In this document: piece after piece, positions 1-5,043 of the stretch
Position numbering within the stretch: position 1 is the first letter of the stretch
Layout of the letters: every line of letters starts with the position of its first letter
From: an uncultured Clostridia bacterium
GTDB lineage: Bacteria; Bacillota; Clostridia; TANB77; CAG-508
NCBI GenBank assembly: GCA_944393345.1
Contig: CALXZW010000062.1
Location: 1-7,875 of the forward strand
Reading direction: 5' to 3'
DNA length: 7,875 nt
Translations under genes and position numbers: made by a program
The notes under the pieces: generated by a model
What the model was told of the DNA's origin: nothing
The model's input: only the letters and a program-made list of their open reading frames with translations
Databases searched by the model: none

Positions 1-15
1 ATTAGATTTTTCTTA

Positions 16-56
16 TATACTATTACTAGTATAGCATAATTTGTTTAAATTTACTA
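16..56 (-). promoter_or_regulatory. Candidate outward promoter with inverted repeat at left edge
   Basis: Read on the minus strand, TGCTATACT (28-36) is a good extended -10 element. The -35 position (about 51-56) is poor, as is common for TGn promoters. A perfect 7-bp inverted repeat, TATACTA / TAGTATA (16-22 and 27-33, 4-bp spacer), overlaps the -10 and could be an operator. The promoter would drive a minus-strand gene lying left of the window, so its target is not visible. This is inferred from motif match only. Confidence 0.4.
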
Positions 57-95
57 TATTTTTGGATAACTTTAGAATTTTTTTATTGAAATTTT

Positions 96-140
96 AAAGT
101 ATCATTTAATGTATCATTTATAGTATCTTAAAGTATCATT
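96..140. repeat. Short tandem GTATCATT repeat
   Basis: GTATC occurs four times, at 99, 111, 123 and 133, with spacings of 12, 12 and 10 bp. Three copies read GTATCATT and one GTATCTTA. The period is close to one helical turn, so it could be a cluster of protein binding sites. It lies between the broken deacetylase and the left-edge promoter. The 13-mer TGTATCATTTATA (110-122) recurs at 3932-3944 over the agrB promoter. It may also be simple AT-rich replication slippage. Confidence 0.5.
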
Positions 141-170
141 GTAAATGATTGCTCTAAATAGGCTATTACT

Positions 171-638
171 CTAGCATTTTACCTTTATATCATTTCCGGA
201 CATTAAGCATTTAGGTGTATGATTTCCTACAATATGACCTTCATCAATCATTTGCTTAACTAGATCTTCTTGAGTATTCAAATAATGTGCAGTTATAAAA
301 AAAGTAGCTTTTATATTATTTTCTTTTAATATTTCTAAAATTTTACTAGTATATCCTGCTTCATATCCTTCATCAAACGTTAAATATACGTTTTTCTTTT
401 CTTTATTTCCAATTGCTATTCCATTATTTTTTTCTAATATTTCAAAATTATTTTTACCTAAATCAGGTTGTTCATGGTTACTATTTCTCTTTATCCCCCA
501 TCCTATTTTTTTGTTACTATATACTTCTGAACTTGTCATTATTGTTTTTTCTCTTTTTATATATGCAATTATACTTAATGAAAATATTAAAATAATTAAT
601 ATAATAATTATTACTAATTTTTTATTTTTTACTTTCAT
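171..638 (-). pseudogene. PdaA-like polysaccharide deacetylase, 3'-truncated
   Basis: The 155-codon frame has an N-terminal membrane anchor (about residues 7-26), then IGWGIKRNSNHEQPD (45-59), typical of the PdaA (delta-lactam-biosynthetic muramic de-N-acetylase) group. The NodB domain begins with YLTFDEGYEAGY (85-96), where Asp89 is the catalytic/metal residue, and continues to GHIVGNHT (134-141). The family normally runs on for another 100 or so residues, with the second metal His and motifs 3-5. Here the family sequence stops right after His140-Thr141, and 14 unrelated residues lead to a stop. The other two frames past the junction do not restore NodB motifs, so this looks like a deletion or rearrangement join near 215 rather than a frameshift. 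The start is supported by AAGGAG (647-652) 8 nt upstream of the ATG. The product should be inactive. PdaA-type enzymes act outside the membrane on peptidoglycan. Confidence 0.8.
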
Positions 639-813
639 TTTAAACGCTCCTTTTATATAAATTTTTTCATTTGTTTAATTTTATGAAGCGAAAAAAATAT
701 TATTACTGTATATTAAATTGATTTATATTTAATTTATTCAAACAAGCAATTCATCTTTTTTAACTCAGTCATATTAATTGTTTTATCGATTTGGATAATT
801 TTGTAAATTTCTA

Positions 814-842
814 TTGACAACAAAACTTTTTTAGATTATATT
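814..842 (+). promoter_or_regulatory. Promoter of agrAC operon
   Basis: TTGACA (814-819), a 17-bp spacer and TATATT (837-842) form a near-consensus SigA-type promoter. The predicted transcription start is near 849, giving a leader of about 80 nt before the chosen ATG at 931. The rest of the 639-930 gap is AT-rich. I see only a weak minus-strand promoter for the deacetylase (TTGCTT at 744-749, TATAAA at 722-727, 16-bp spacer) and an imperfect direct repeat in the leader at 881-913. Confidence 0.75.
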
Positions 843-930
843 GTTATTTGAACTGGAAAATTAAGGGAATTTGTTTTTTTATGTCTAACTTAATTTTATC
901 ATGTCAACTTTATGTAGTGAGGTTATATAT

Positions 931-1644
931 ATGTTAAATTTTGTTATATGTGATGATAACATTAATCTTCTTGAAAAATTGGAAAAAATGTTAAATGATA
1001 TTCTACTTAAATATAGTGATGAAGCAAAAGTTTCTTATATTTGTAATAATGTAGATGATCTTCTTAATTATTCTGATACAAACAAAGTAGATGGCTTTTT
1101 TCTAGATATAAATTTTAAATCTGATAAAAATGGTCTAAATGTTGCAGAAAAAATTAGAGAAAAAAATAAAAATGCATACATCATATTTATGTCAGGACAT
1201 TTAGAATATGTTCTTATGGCTTATAAATATAAAACTTTTGATTATCTTCCTAAGCCTATTACTCCCGATAGATTAGAAGAAACTATTAAAAGACTTTTTG
1301 ATGATATTAATGGATCCCCAAAAAGATATTTAAAAATTGATAATAAAAATACTTTAATAAACGAATCTGATATACAATATGTCAAAAGAGATGGTATGAA
1401 ATTAGTCTTTCATACTTACTCACGCGATTATGATGTTTATAGTTCTTTTAATAAATTTCAAGATAAATTACCTAAAAATTTTGTTAGATGCCATAAATCT
1501 TTTATGGTAAATATAAATAATATTAATGATGTAGATCCTGTGTCTGGAATTATTACTTTTAAAGATAATAATTCTTGTTATATTGGTCCTAAATATAAAT
1601 CTGATTTTATGGAGGTTTTAAATAATTATGGAATTTTTAAATAA
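931..1644 (+). CDS. agrA: AgrA-type LytTR response regulator
   Basis: This 237-residue protein has a receiver domain followed by a LytTR DNA-binding domain, the layout and length of AgrA. The receiver shows the acidic pair Asp8-Asp9 (VICDDN), phosphoacceptor Asp59 (FFLDI) and Lys108 (YLPKP). The LytTR domain starts near residue 134 and includes YLKIDNKNT, DIQYVKRDG and FVRCHKSFMVNINNI. I chose ATG 931 because GAGGT (919-923) lies 7 nt upstream and the receiver strand begins at once. The ATG at 901 would add ten residues but has no ribosome binding site. The kinase gene overlaps its end by 17 bp, so the two are translationally linked. By family it would be phosphorylated by the kinase and bind paired direct repeats upstream of target promoters. 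The 'agrA' name rests on domain layout and the neighbouring agrB/agrD; targets are unknown. Confidence 0.9.
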   Translation: MLNFVICDDNINLLEKLEKMLNDILLKYSDEAKVSYICNNVDDLLNYSDTNKVDGFFLDINFKSDKNGLNVAEKIREKNKNAYIIFMSGHLEYVLMAYKYKTFDYLPKPITPDRLEETIKRLFDDINGSPKRYLKIDNKNTLINESDIQYVKRDGMKLVFHTYSRDYDVYSSFNKFQDKLPKNFVRCHKSFMVNINNINDVDPVSGIITFKDNNSCYIGPKYKSDFMEVLNNYGIFK

Positions 1645-2974
1645 TATTTGGATAGCTTTAAGTACACCTAATGAAGGTTTAGTTGATATATTACTTATTC
1701 CTGCTGTGATATTAGAAAATATTTTATCAATAAATTTGATTTTTAATATAATGAACATAAAAGCATCTCTATTAAAAAAAATTGTCTATATAATTCTAAT
1801 GTCTATAATTTGTATAATTAGTATGTTTATATTACCTATTCCTTTTAATACTTTTGCAAATTATATCTTCATGATTTTGCTAATATACTTTATTTTCAAA
1901 CTTTCACTTCCTAAAAGTATTTTAGCTACTTTATTTTCTAACATAATATTTGTACTTTTAGGTGTTTTAGTTTCGAATCCTTATATGACAATATTCAATA
2001 TTTCTTCTATAGAGCTAGAAACTATACCTGTTTATAGAAGTATTTATTTATGCATTATATATTTTCTATTATTTCTTTTCATTTTATTTTTTAAATATAC
2101 TAAAATTAATTTTTCATTTTCAGTATGTTTAGATAAACCAAACAAGTTAGTAATTTTTTTTAATACAATAATTGGATTATTCACTTTAATTATACAATCA
2201 ATTTTTACTTTTTATTATACTGATATTTTACCTGTTTCTATAACTTTTTTTAATTTTTTTACTTTATTACTATATTTTTCTATAAGCATATACAGTTTAT
2301 CTAAAATAAATAAACTAGCACTTACTACTCAAAAATTAGAAACTACAGAAGAATACAATAATACTTTAAAAATATTACATGATAACGTTAGATGTTTTAA
2401 ACACGATTTTGATAATATAGTTACTACAATAGGTGGGTATATTAGAACAAATGATATGGAAGGTTTAAAAAAATATTATTTACAGTTAGAAGATGATTGC
2501 CAAAAAGTTAATAATCTATACGTTCTAAATCCTGAAATTGTAAACAATGACGGGATATATAATTTAATAGTAAAAAAATATAACGAAGCAGAACAAAAAA
2601 ATGTTAAAGTTAATATTTCATTTTTGCTTGATTTAAATACTTTGAAAATGAAAATTTATGAATTCGGTAGAATATTAGGTATACTTTTAGATAATGCCAT
2701 AGAGGCTAGTTCAGAATGTGAAGAAAAGATAATAAATTTAACTTTTAGAAATGATACTAAAAATTCTAGACAATTAGTTAAAATTGAAAATACCTATTCA
2801 AATAAAAATGTTGATACTGAAAAAATTTTCGAAAAAGGAATATCTGGGAAAGAAAATCATACTGGCTTAGGTTTATGGGAAGTTAATAAATTATTACATA
2901 AGAATAATAATTTAGCTTTATTTACCACTAAAAATGATAAATATTTTTCTCAACAATTAGAAATATATTATTAA
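1628..2974 (+). CDS. agrC: AgrC-type GHKL sensor histidine kinase
   Basis: This 448-residue membrane kinase is a likely receptor for the AgrD-derived peptide. The N-terminal half (about residues 17-223) is six or seven hydrophobic segments. A linker with coiled-coil character (about 225-250) follows. The H-box FKHDFDN carries His259, the expected autophosphorylation site and close to the AgrC form. The ATPase domain shows an N-box, LLDNAIEAS (Asp355, Asn356), and a G-box, GLGLWEV (413-419), as in HATPase_c_5/GHKL kinases. The start is ATG 1628, overlapping the end of the regulator, with GGAGGT at 1611-1616. Regulator-before-kinase order reverses the classical staphylococcal B-D-C-A operon. 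The ligand is inferred from the convergent agrBD pair; other AgrC/ComD-like kinases look the same by sequence. Confidence 0.9.
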   Translation: MEFLNNIWIALSTPNEGLVDILLIPAVILENILSINLIFNIMNIKASLLKKIVYIILMSIICIISMFILPIPFNTFANYIFMILLIYFIFKLSLPKSILATLFSNIIFVLLGVLVSNPYMTIFNISSIELETIPVYRSIYLCIIYFLLFLFILFFKYTKINFSFSVCLDKPNKLVIFFNTIIGLFTLIIQSIFTFYYTDILPVSITFFNFFTLLLYFSISIYSLSKINKLALTTQKLETTEEYNNTLKILHDNVRCFKHDFDNIVTTIGGYIRTNDMEGLKKYYLQLEDDCQKVNNLYVLNPEIVNNDGIYNLIVKKYNEAEQKNVKVNISFLLDLNTLKMKIYEFGRILGILLDNAIEASSECEEKIINLTFRNDTKNSRQLVKIENTYSNKNVDTEKIFEKGISGKENHTGLGLWEVNKLLHKNNNLALFTTKNDKYFSQQLEIYY

Positions 2975-3004
2975 ATATATTTCTTTTTTTATAATTACAA
3001 TTAT

Positions 3005-3050
3005 TAGATAAAAAGAAAGCAGCTTTCGCTGCTTTCTCTTGGATTATCTA
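3005..3050 (-). terminator. Intrinsic terminator of agrBD, possibly bidirectional
   Basis: A perfect 10-bp stem, AGAAAGCAGC / GCTGCTTTCT (3014-3023 and 3028-3037), closes a 4-nt loop. On the minus strand it is followed directly by a T run (3010-3014 region), as expected at the end of the agrB-agrD transcript. An outer arm, TAGATAA / TTATCTA (3005-3011 and 3044-3050), can extend it. On the + strand only a T/C-rich stem end follows, so stopping the agrAC transcript here would be less efficient. Confidence 0.8.
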
Positions 3051-3080
3051 TAACTTTTTAAGTTACTTGGTTTTTATACC

Positions 3081-3109
3081 AAGATTAATAACTAATTTAA
3101 TCTTTTTTT
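3081..3109 (+). terminator. Candidate AT-rich terminator for agrAC
   Basis: AAGATTAA (3081-3088) pairs with TTAATCTT (3097-3104) across an 8-nt loop and is followed by a T run to 3109 on the + strand. It would stop + strand transcription coming from agrAC. The stem is weak (mostly A/T) and overlaps the agrD stop codon on the other strand, so convergent transcripts could overlap here. Confidence 0.45.
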
Positions 3110-3216
3110 ATCATACTTGTTGGCATTTTAGGTTGATGCCACACCCAAAATGCTGCACATGCTGTATTTGTTACTTTTGCATATTTTTCTGCCACTTTAG
3201 CTAAGAATTTTAACAT
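3097..3216 (-). CDS. agrD: AgrD-like cyclic autoinducer propeptide
   Basis: This is a 39-residue peptide, MLKFLAKVAEKYAKVTNT then ACAAFWVWHQPKMPTSMIKKD. It has the three AgrD parts: a basic amphipathic leader (1-18), a core with the only cysteine (Cys20), and a charged tail containing HQPKMP (27-32), the conserved tail of clostridial cyclic-lactone autoinducer precursors. AAGGAGG (3224-3230) lies 7 nt before the ATG. It sits 60 nt downstream of agrB on the same strand. By family, AgrB cuts before the tail and closes a thiolactone on Cys20, giving an exported signal for the kinase encoded at 1628-2974. Aligning HQPKMP with the first tail residues of staphylococcal AgrD puts the cut after Trp26 and predicts a seven-residue ring (20-26), longer than the usual five. 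The exact mature ends are inference. Confidence 0.9.
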   Translation of the reverse strand: MLKFLAKVAEKYAKVTNTACAAFWVWHQPKMPTSMIKKD

Positions 3217-3248
3217 ATTTATTCCTCCTTCTTAGTCATTTATATAAC

Positions 3249-3275
3249 ACAAAATATTACCGGTATATATTTTGT
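3249..3275 (-). other. Intercistronic hairpin between agrB and agrD
   Basis: ACAAAATAT (3249-3257) pairs with ATATTTTGT (3267-3275). The centre is TACCGGTA, so the whole element is nearly palindromic with one extra base. It begins two bases after the agrB stop codon in the transcript and has no T run after it, so it is unlikely to be a strong terminator. It could be an RNA stability or processing element that sets agrD levels separately from agrB, or a protein binding site. Confidence 0.5.
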
Positions 3276-3276
3276 A

Positions 3277-3903
3277 TTAGACCATTTTTTCTTCTGTGTT
3301 TCCGTATACTTCATAACCATATTTGCTACTAGTTAATCTATATACAACTTTTGTTATTGTTATTGTTTGAATTAAGTTTCCTAATATTAATATATTTGAA
3401 ATTGTATTATCTTTTATGAAAATTGCACAAATCAAACCTAATGTAAATGTAATATAAGATAATATTTGTTTTTTCTTTCTATCTTTTTTTCTTAATATTG
3501 GCACACTTTCTGTGTCTGCTGGAGCATATAATTTTATCATTATAATTCCAAAAATCCATATTAGAAATATTACTATATATTTAGCTATTTGTGATAAAAA
3601 TATATATTGTGCAAGATATGGAATTCCGCAAAAAAACATTGTTGTAAATAGTATACATCCTAAATGAGTATGTAAATGAACTCCTCCTACAAATCCTTTA
3701 TATGGCATTAGTACTATAAAAGTAAATAATGCTAAAGGAAATATTCCTAATATATATGCTACTCCTAGCATTATAAATATTTTAGGTATTTCTCCTAATA
3801 TATTTTGTAGGCCATAATTTATAACTTCTGCTCGTTCATCATCTATTTCAGGCATTTCTTTTCTAATTTTATTGGTTAAGAATATACAGACTTTATCTAT
3901 CAT
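3277..3903 (-). CDS. agrB: AgrB-type membrane peptide-processing endopeptidase
   Basis: The 208 residues match the AgrB family in length and layout: a polar N-terminus (ERAEVINYGLQNI, 23-35), a hydrophobic body, and the active-site stretch PYKGFVGGVHLHTHLGC (67-83). His76 and Cys83 are seven apart, as are the catalytic His77 and Cys84 of S. aureus AgrB. YAPADTESVP (126-135) after the next helix is also typical. AgrB sits in the membrane, removes the AgrD tail and forms the thiolactone. The ATG at 3903 has AGGTGAGG just upstream. agrD follows after 60 nt, so the pair forms a small operon opposite to agrAC. Confidence 0.95.
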   Translation of the reverse strand: MIDKVCIFLTNKIRKEMPEIDDERAEVINYGLQNILGEIPKIFIMLGVAYILGIFPLALFTFIVLMPYKGFVGGVHLHTHLGCILFTTMFFCGIPYLAQYIFLSQIAKYIVIFLIWIFGIIMIKLYAPADTESVPILRKKDRKKKQILSYITFTLGLICAIFIKDNTISNILILGNLIQTITITKVVYRLTSSKYGYEVYGNTEEKMV

Positions 3904-3929
3904 TTCCTCACCTCTTTTGTTCTAACTCA

Positions 3930-3958
3930 ATTGTATCATTTATATAATTTTTTTATAA
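3930..3958 (-). promoter_or_regulatory. Promoter of agrBD operon
   Basis: On the minus strand, TGATACAAT (3930-3938) is an extended -10 element with a predicted start near 3923, about 20 nt before the agrB ATG. The matching -35 position (3953-3958, TTATAA) is weak, which fits a promoter needing an activator such as the LytTR regulator. I could not find a convincing pair of LytTR repeats upstream in the AT-rich stretch 3959-4041. Confidence 0.5.
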
Positions 3959-4041
3959 TTTTATTTTATAAAAATATGTTTTTTTTATATAAAAAAATCT
4001 TTTTTGTTGTTTCATATATCTTTTTTTATATAACAATAAAA

Positions 4042-4067
4042 TAACCTGTATTCATAGATACAGGTTA
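4042..4067 (-). terminator. Terminator of tRNA-Met
   Basis: A perfect 10-bp stem, TAACCTGTAT / ATACAGGTTA (4042-4051 and 4058-4067), with a 6-nt loop, lies 18 nt beyond the tRNA 3' end. It is followed on the minus strand by a T-rich tract (attttattgttat). It separates the tRNA unit from agrBD. Confidence 0.8.
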
Positions 4068-4085
4068 AACGGATTTATTTTCTAA

Positions 4086-4162
4086 TGGTAGCGAAGATGT
4101 GATTCGAACACATGACCCTTCGGGTATGAACCGAATGCTCTAGCCAACTGAGCTACTTCGCC
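4086..4162 (-). tRNA. tRNA-Met (CAU), elongator type
   Basis: The 77-nt gene folds as a full cloverleaf: acceptor GGCGAAG with CTTCGCT (G1 faces U72), D stem GCTC/GAGC, anticodon arm TTCGG-TTCATAC-CCGAA with anticodon CAT, T arm with TTCGAAT, and encoded CCA. It has the GGCG...CGCTACCA ends of Bacillus elongator tRNA-Met. It lacks the C1-A72 mismatch and three G-C anticodon pairs of initiator tRNA. A lysidine-modified tRNA-Ile with CAT is less likely given the acceptor sequence. Confidence 0.95.
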
Positions 4163-4182
4163 ATAACAATTTAACAATATTC

Positions 4183-4211
4183 ATTATACAGAGTATTTTT
4201 GTTTTTGTCAA
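4183..4211 (-). promoter_or_regulatory. Consensus promoter of tRNA-Met
   Basis: On the minus strand, TTGACA (4206-4211), a 17-bp spacer and TATAAT (4183-4188) match the SigA consensus exactly. The predicted start is near 4176, about 14 nt before the mature tRNA 5' end. The AT-rich stretch 4212-4326 beyond it holds nothing I can support. Confidence 0.92.
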
Positions 4212-4326
4212 TAGTAAAATAGTAAAAATTTTAGTTTTGAAGATAATTCTAAATGTTTTTCTCAGTATAAAAAAACAGGTTATTTAAAAATATCAAAATT
4301 AATTTTGCAACCCTTTTTTTATAATA

Positions 4327-4367
4327 GAAAAGCATAGATATTTTTATTAACAATATCTATGCTTTTC
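4327..4367 (-). terminator. Terminator after the first small gene
   Basis: A 15-bp perfect stem, 4327-4341 with 4353-4367 (GAAAAGCATAGATAT and its complement), has an 11-nt loop and begins 8 nt after the stop codon of the 4376-4633 gene. The minus-strand exit is TTTTCTATT, which is short of T, and the + strand exit is CTTTTCTTT, so it may work in both directions. Confidence 0.7.
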
Positions 4368-4375
4368 TTTACGTG

Positions 4376-4633
4376 TTAAATCAACGTATCAGATACGTGC
4401 CTTGTTTTAGTCAGATTGGCAACATATTCTTCCACCCACCCCTCTATTTCTTCCAAAGTCAATTTCCTGTTATGGTACTTTGGAATATACAAATAAACAG
4501 GGGGGTTCACTAAACTTTTGCCAAACATAGTCAGATAAACACCTTTTCCGTCAAGAAACGCATCAAACCTGTTTGCTTCTTCGTACGATTTAAAAGAGAT
4601 TCTGAACTCTGTTTTAAATTCCTTGCACCGCAT
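4376..4633 (-). CDS. Small protein of unknown function, paralog 1
   Basis: I do not recognise this 85-residue protein. It has no signal peptide, membrane segment or cysteine motif; it alternates charged and aromatic residues (FRISFKSYEEANRF, 10-23; PPVYLYIPKY, 44-53) and ends in an acidic helix-like stretch (LEEIEGWVEEYV). The start is secure: AAAGGAGG (4640-4647) is 6 nt upstream of the ATG and there is a good promoter. The gene has its own terminator, so it is monocistronic. Counting 4381-4620 gives about 37% GC, well above the 22-25% typical of its neighbours, which suggests recent arrival or a different origin. From Arg11 for 52 residues it aligns without gaps to the small gene at 4766-4968 (shared S, E, L, GV, K, P, Y, PK, N, LT, I). 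That points to tandem duplication or a two-gene unit. Function unknown. Confidence 0.8.
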   Translation of the reverse strand: MRCKEFKTEFRISFKSYEEANRFDAFLDGKGVYLTMFGKSLVNPPVYLYIPKYHNRKLTLEEIEGWVEEYVANLTKTRHVSDTLI

Positions 4634-4663
4634 AGGAATCCTCCTTTACAAAAAATTATTTAT

Positions 4664-4692
4664 ATTATATTACAAAAATAATAAATTTTCAA
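4664..4692 (-). promoter_or_regulatory. Promoter of small gene paralog 1
   Basis: On the minus strand, TTGAAA (4687-4692), a 17-bp spacer and TATAAT (4664-4669) form a strong SigA-type promoter. The predicted start is near 4657, about 24 nt before the ATG. Confidence 0.8.
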
Positions 4693-4721
4693 GTGCAATT
4701 TATGTTAATTTAAAAAATTAA

Positions 4722-4752
4722 TGAATTACCTAAATATATTTTAGATAATTCA
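4722..4752 (-). terminator. Terminator of small gene paralog 2
   Basis: TGAATTA-c-CTAAA (4722-4734) pairs with TTTAG-a-TAATTCA (4740-4752), giving 12 pairs with one mismatch and a 5-nt loop. The minus-strand exit has a T6 run a few bases on. It lies 13 nt after the stop codon at 4766 and upstream of the paralog 1 promoter. Confidence 0.7.
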
Positions 4753-4765
4753 CTAATTCAATCAT

Positions 4766-4968
4766 TTAAATCATACTTAAAATTCTCCTTCTAGTAAGTG
4801 TAGGATTTTGTTCCTTTGGAACATTTACATAGTATGGAAATACATATGCATTTTTGTTATACCGTATTCCTATTACTCCTTCCTCAGTCAAGGCTTCTAC
4901 CACTTTCTGAACTTCCTTTTGCGAAAAACATATCATCCGCAAATTTTTTTTGAATTTGCAAAGTACAT
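4766..4968 (-). CDS. Small protein paralog 2, frame broken or slipped at an A8 run
   Basis: The strong site AAGGAGGAG (4974-4982) sits 7 nt (from AGGAGG) before ATG 4968, which reads MYFANSKKICG and then stops. Adding one A to the A8 run (T8 at 4944-4951 on the + strand) gives one 67-residue protein, MYFANSKKNLR followed by MICFSQKEVQKVVEAL and on to TLTRRRILSMI. That form aligns without gaps to paralog 1 over 52 residues from Arg11, and both have exactly ten residues before that Arg, so 4968 is the ancestral start. The unbroken frame from 5032 is unlikely to be used because its ATG lies in the -35 element. ATG 4936 has no ribosome binding site. The gene may be a recent frameshift, may use transcriptional slippage at A8, or may reflect a read error. 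GC is about 33%. Function is unknown. Confidence 0.65.
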
Positions 4969-5003
4969 GCAAACTCCTCCTTAAACAATATAATATAGTT
5001 TTT

Positions 5004-5032
5004 ATTTTATCATAAATATAAGAAATATGCAA
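5004..5032 (-). promoter_or_regulatory. Promoter of small gene paralog 2
   Basis: On the minus strand, TTGCAT (5027-5032), a 17-bp spacer and TGATAAAAT (extended -10, hexamer 5004-5009) make a good promoter. The predicted start is near 4998, about 30 nt before ATG 4968. It rules out, for this transcript, the upstream ATG at 5030-5032. Only 11 bp separate the -35 from the end of the exchanger gene, and no terminator is visible there, so read-through from that gene is possible. Confidence 0.75.
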
Positions 5033-5043
5033 TTACTTTTATG

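Noticed and set aside
413..595. 60-codon + strand frame opposite the deacetylase
   Set aside because: Low-complexity Phe/Leu/Tyr translation of an AT-rich antisense strand; a shadow of the deacetylase gene.
901..930. Upstream ATG at 901 as the start of the response regulator
   Set aside because: There is no ribosome binding site before it, and the ten extra residues precede the receiver's first strand. ATG 931 has GAGGT at good spacing.
3980..4033. Repeated TTTTTTTATATAA (3980-3992 and 4021-4033) as a functional element
   Set aside because: Low-complexity A/T sequence; such repeats are expected by chance at this composition.
4969..5032. N-terminal extension of the small gene from ATG 5032
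   Set aside because: The ATG coincides with the -35 element of a good promoter, it lacks an RBS, and the extension has no counterpart in the paralog.
4086..5043. Integrative element inserted at the tRNA-Met gene
   Set aside because: The small genes have raised GC, but there is no integrase and no repeated tRNA 3' end, and they lie on the promoter side of the tRNA.
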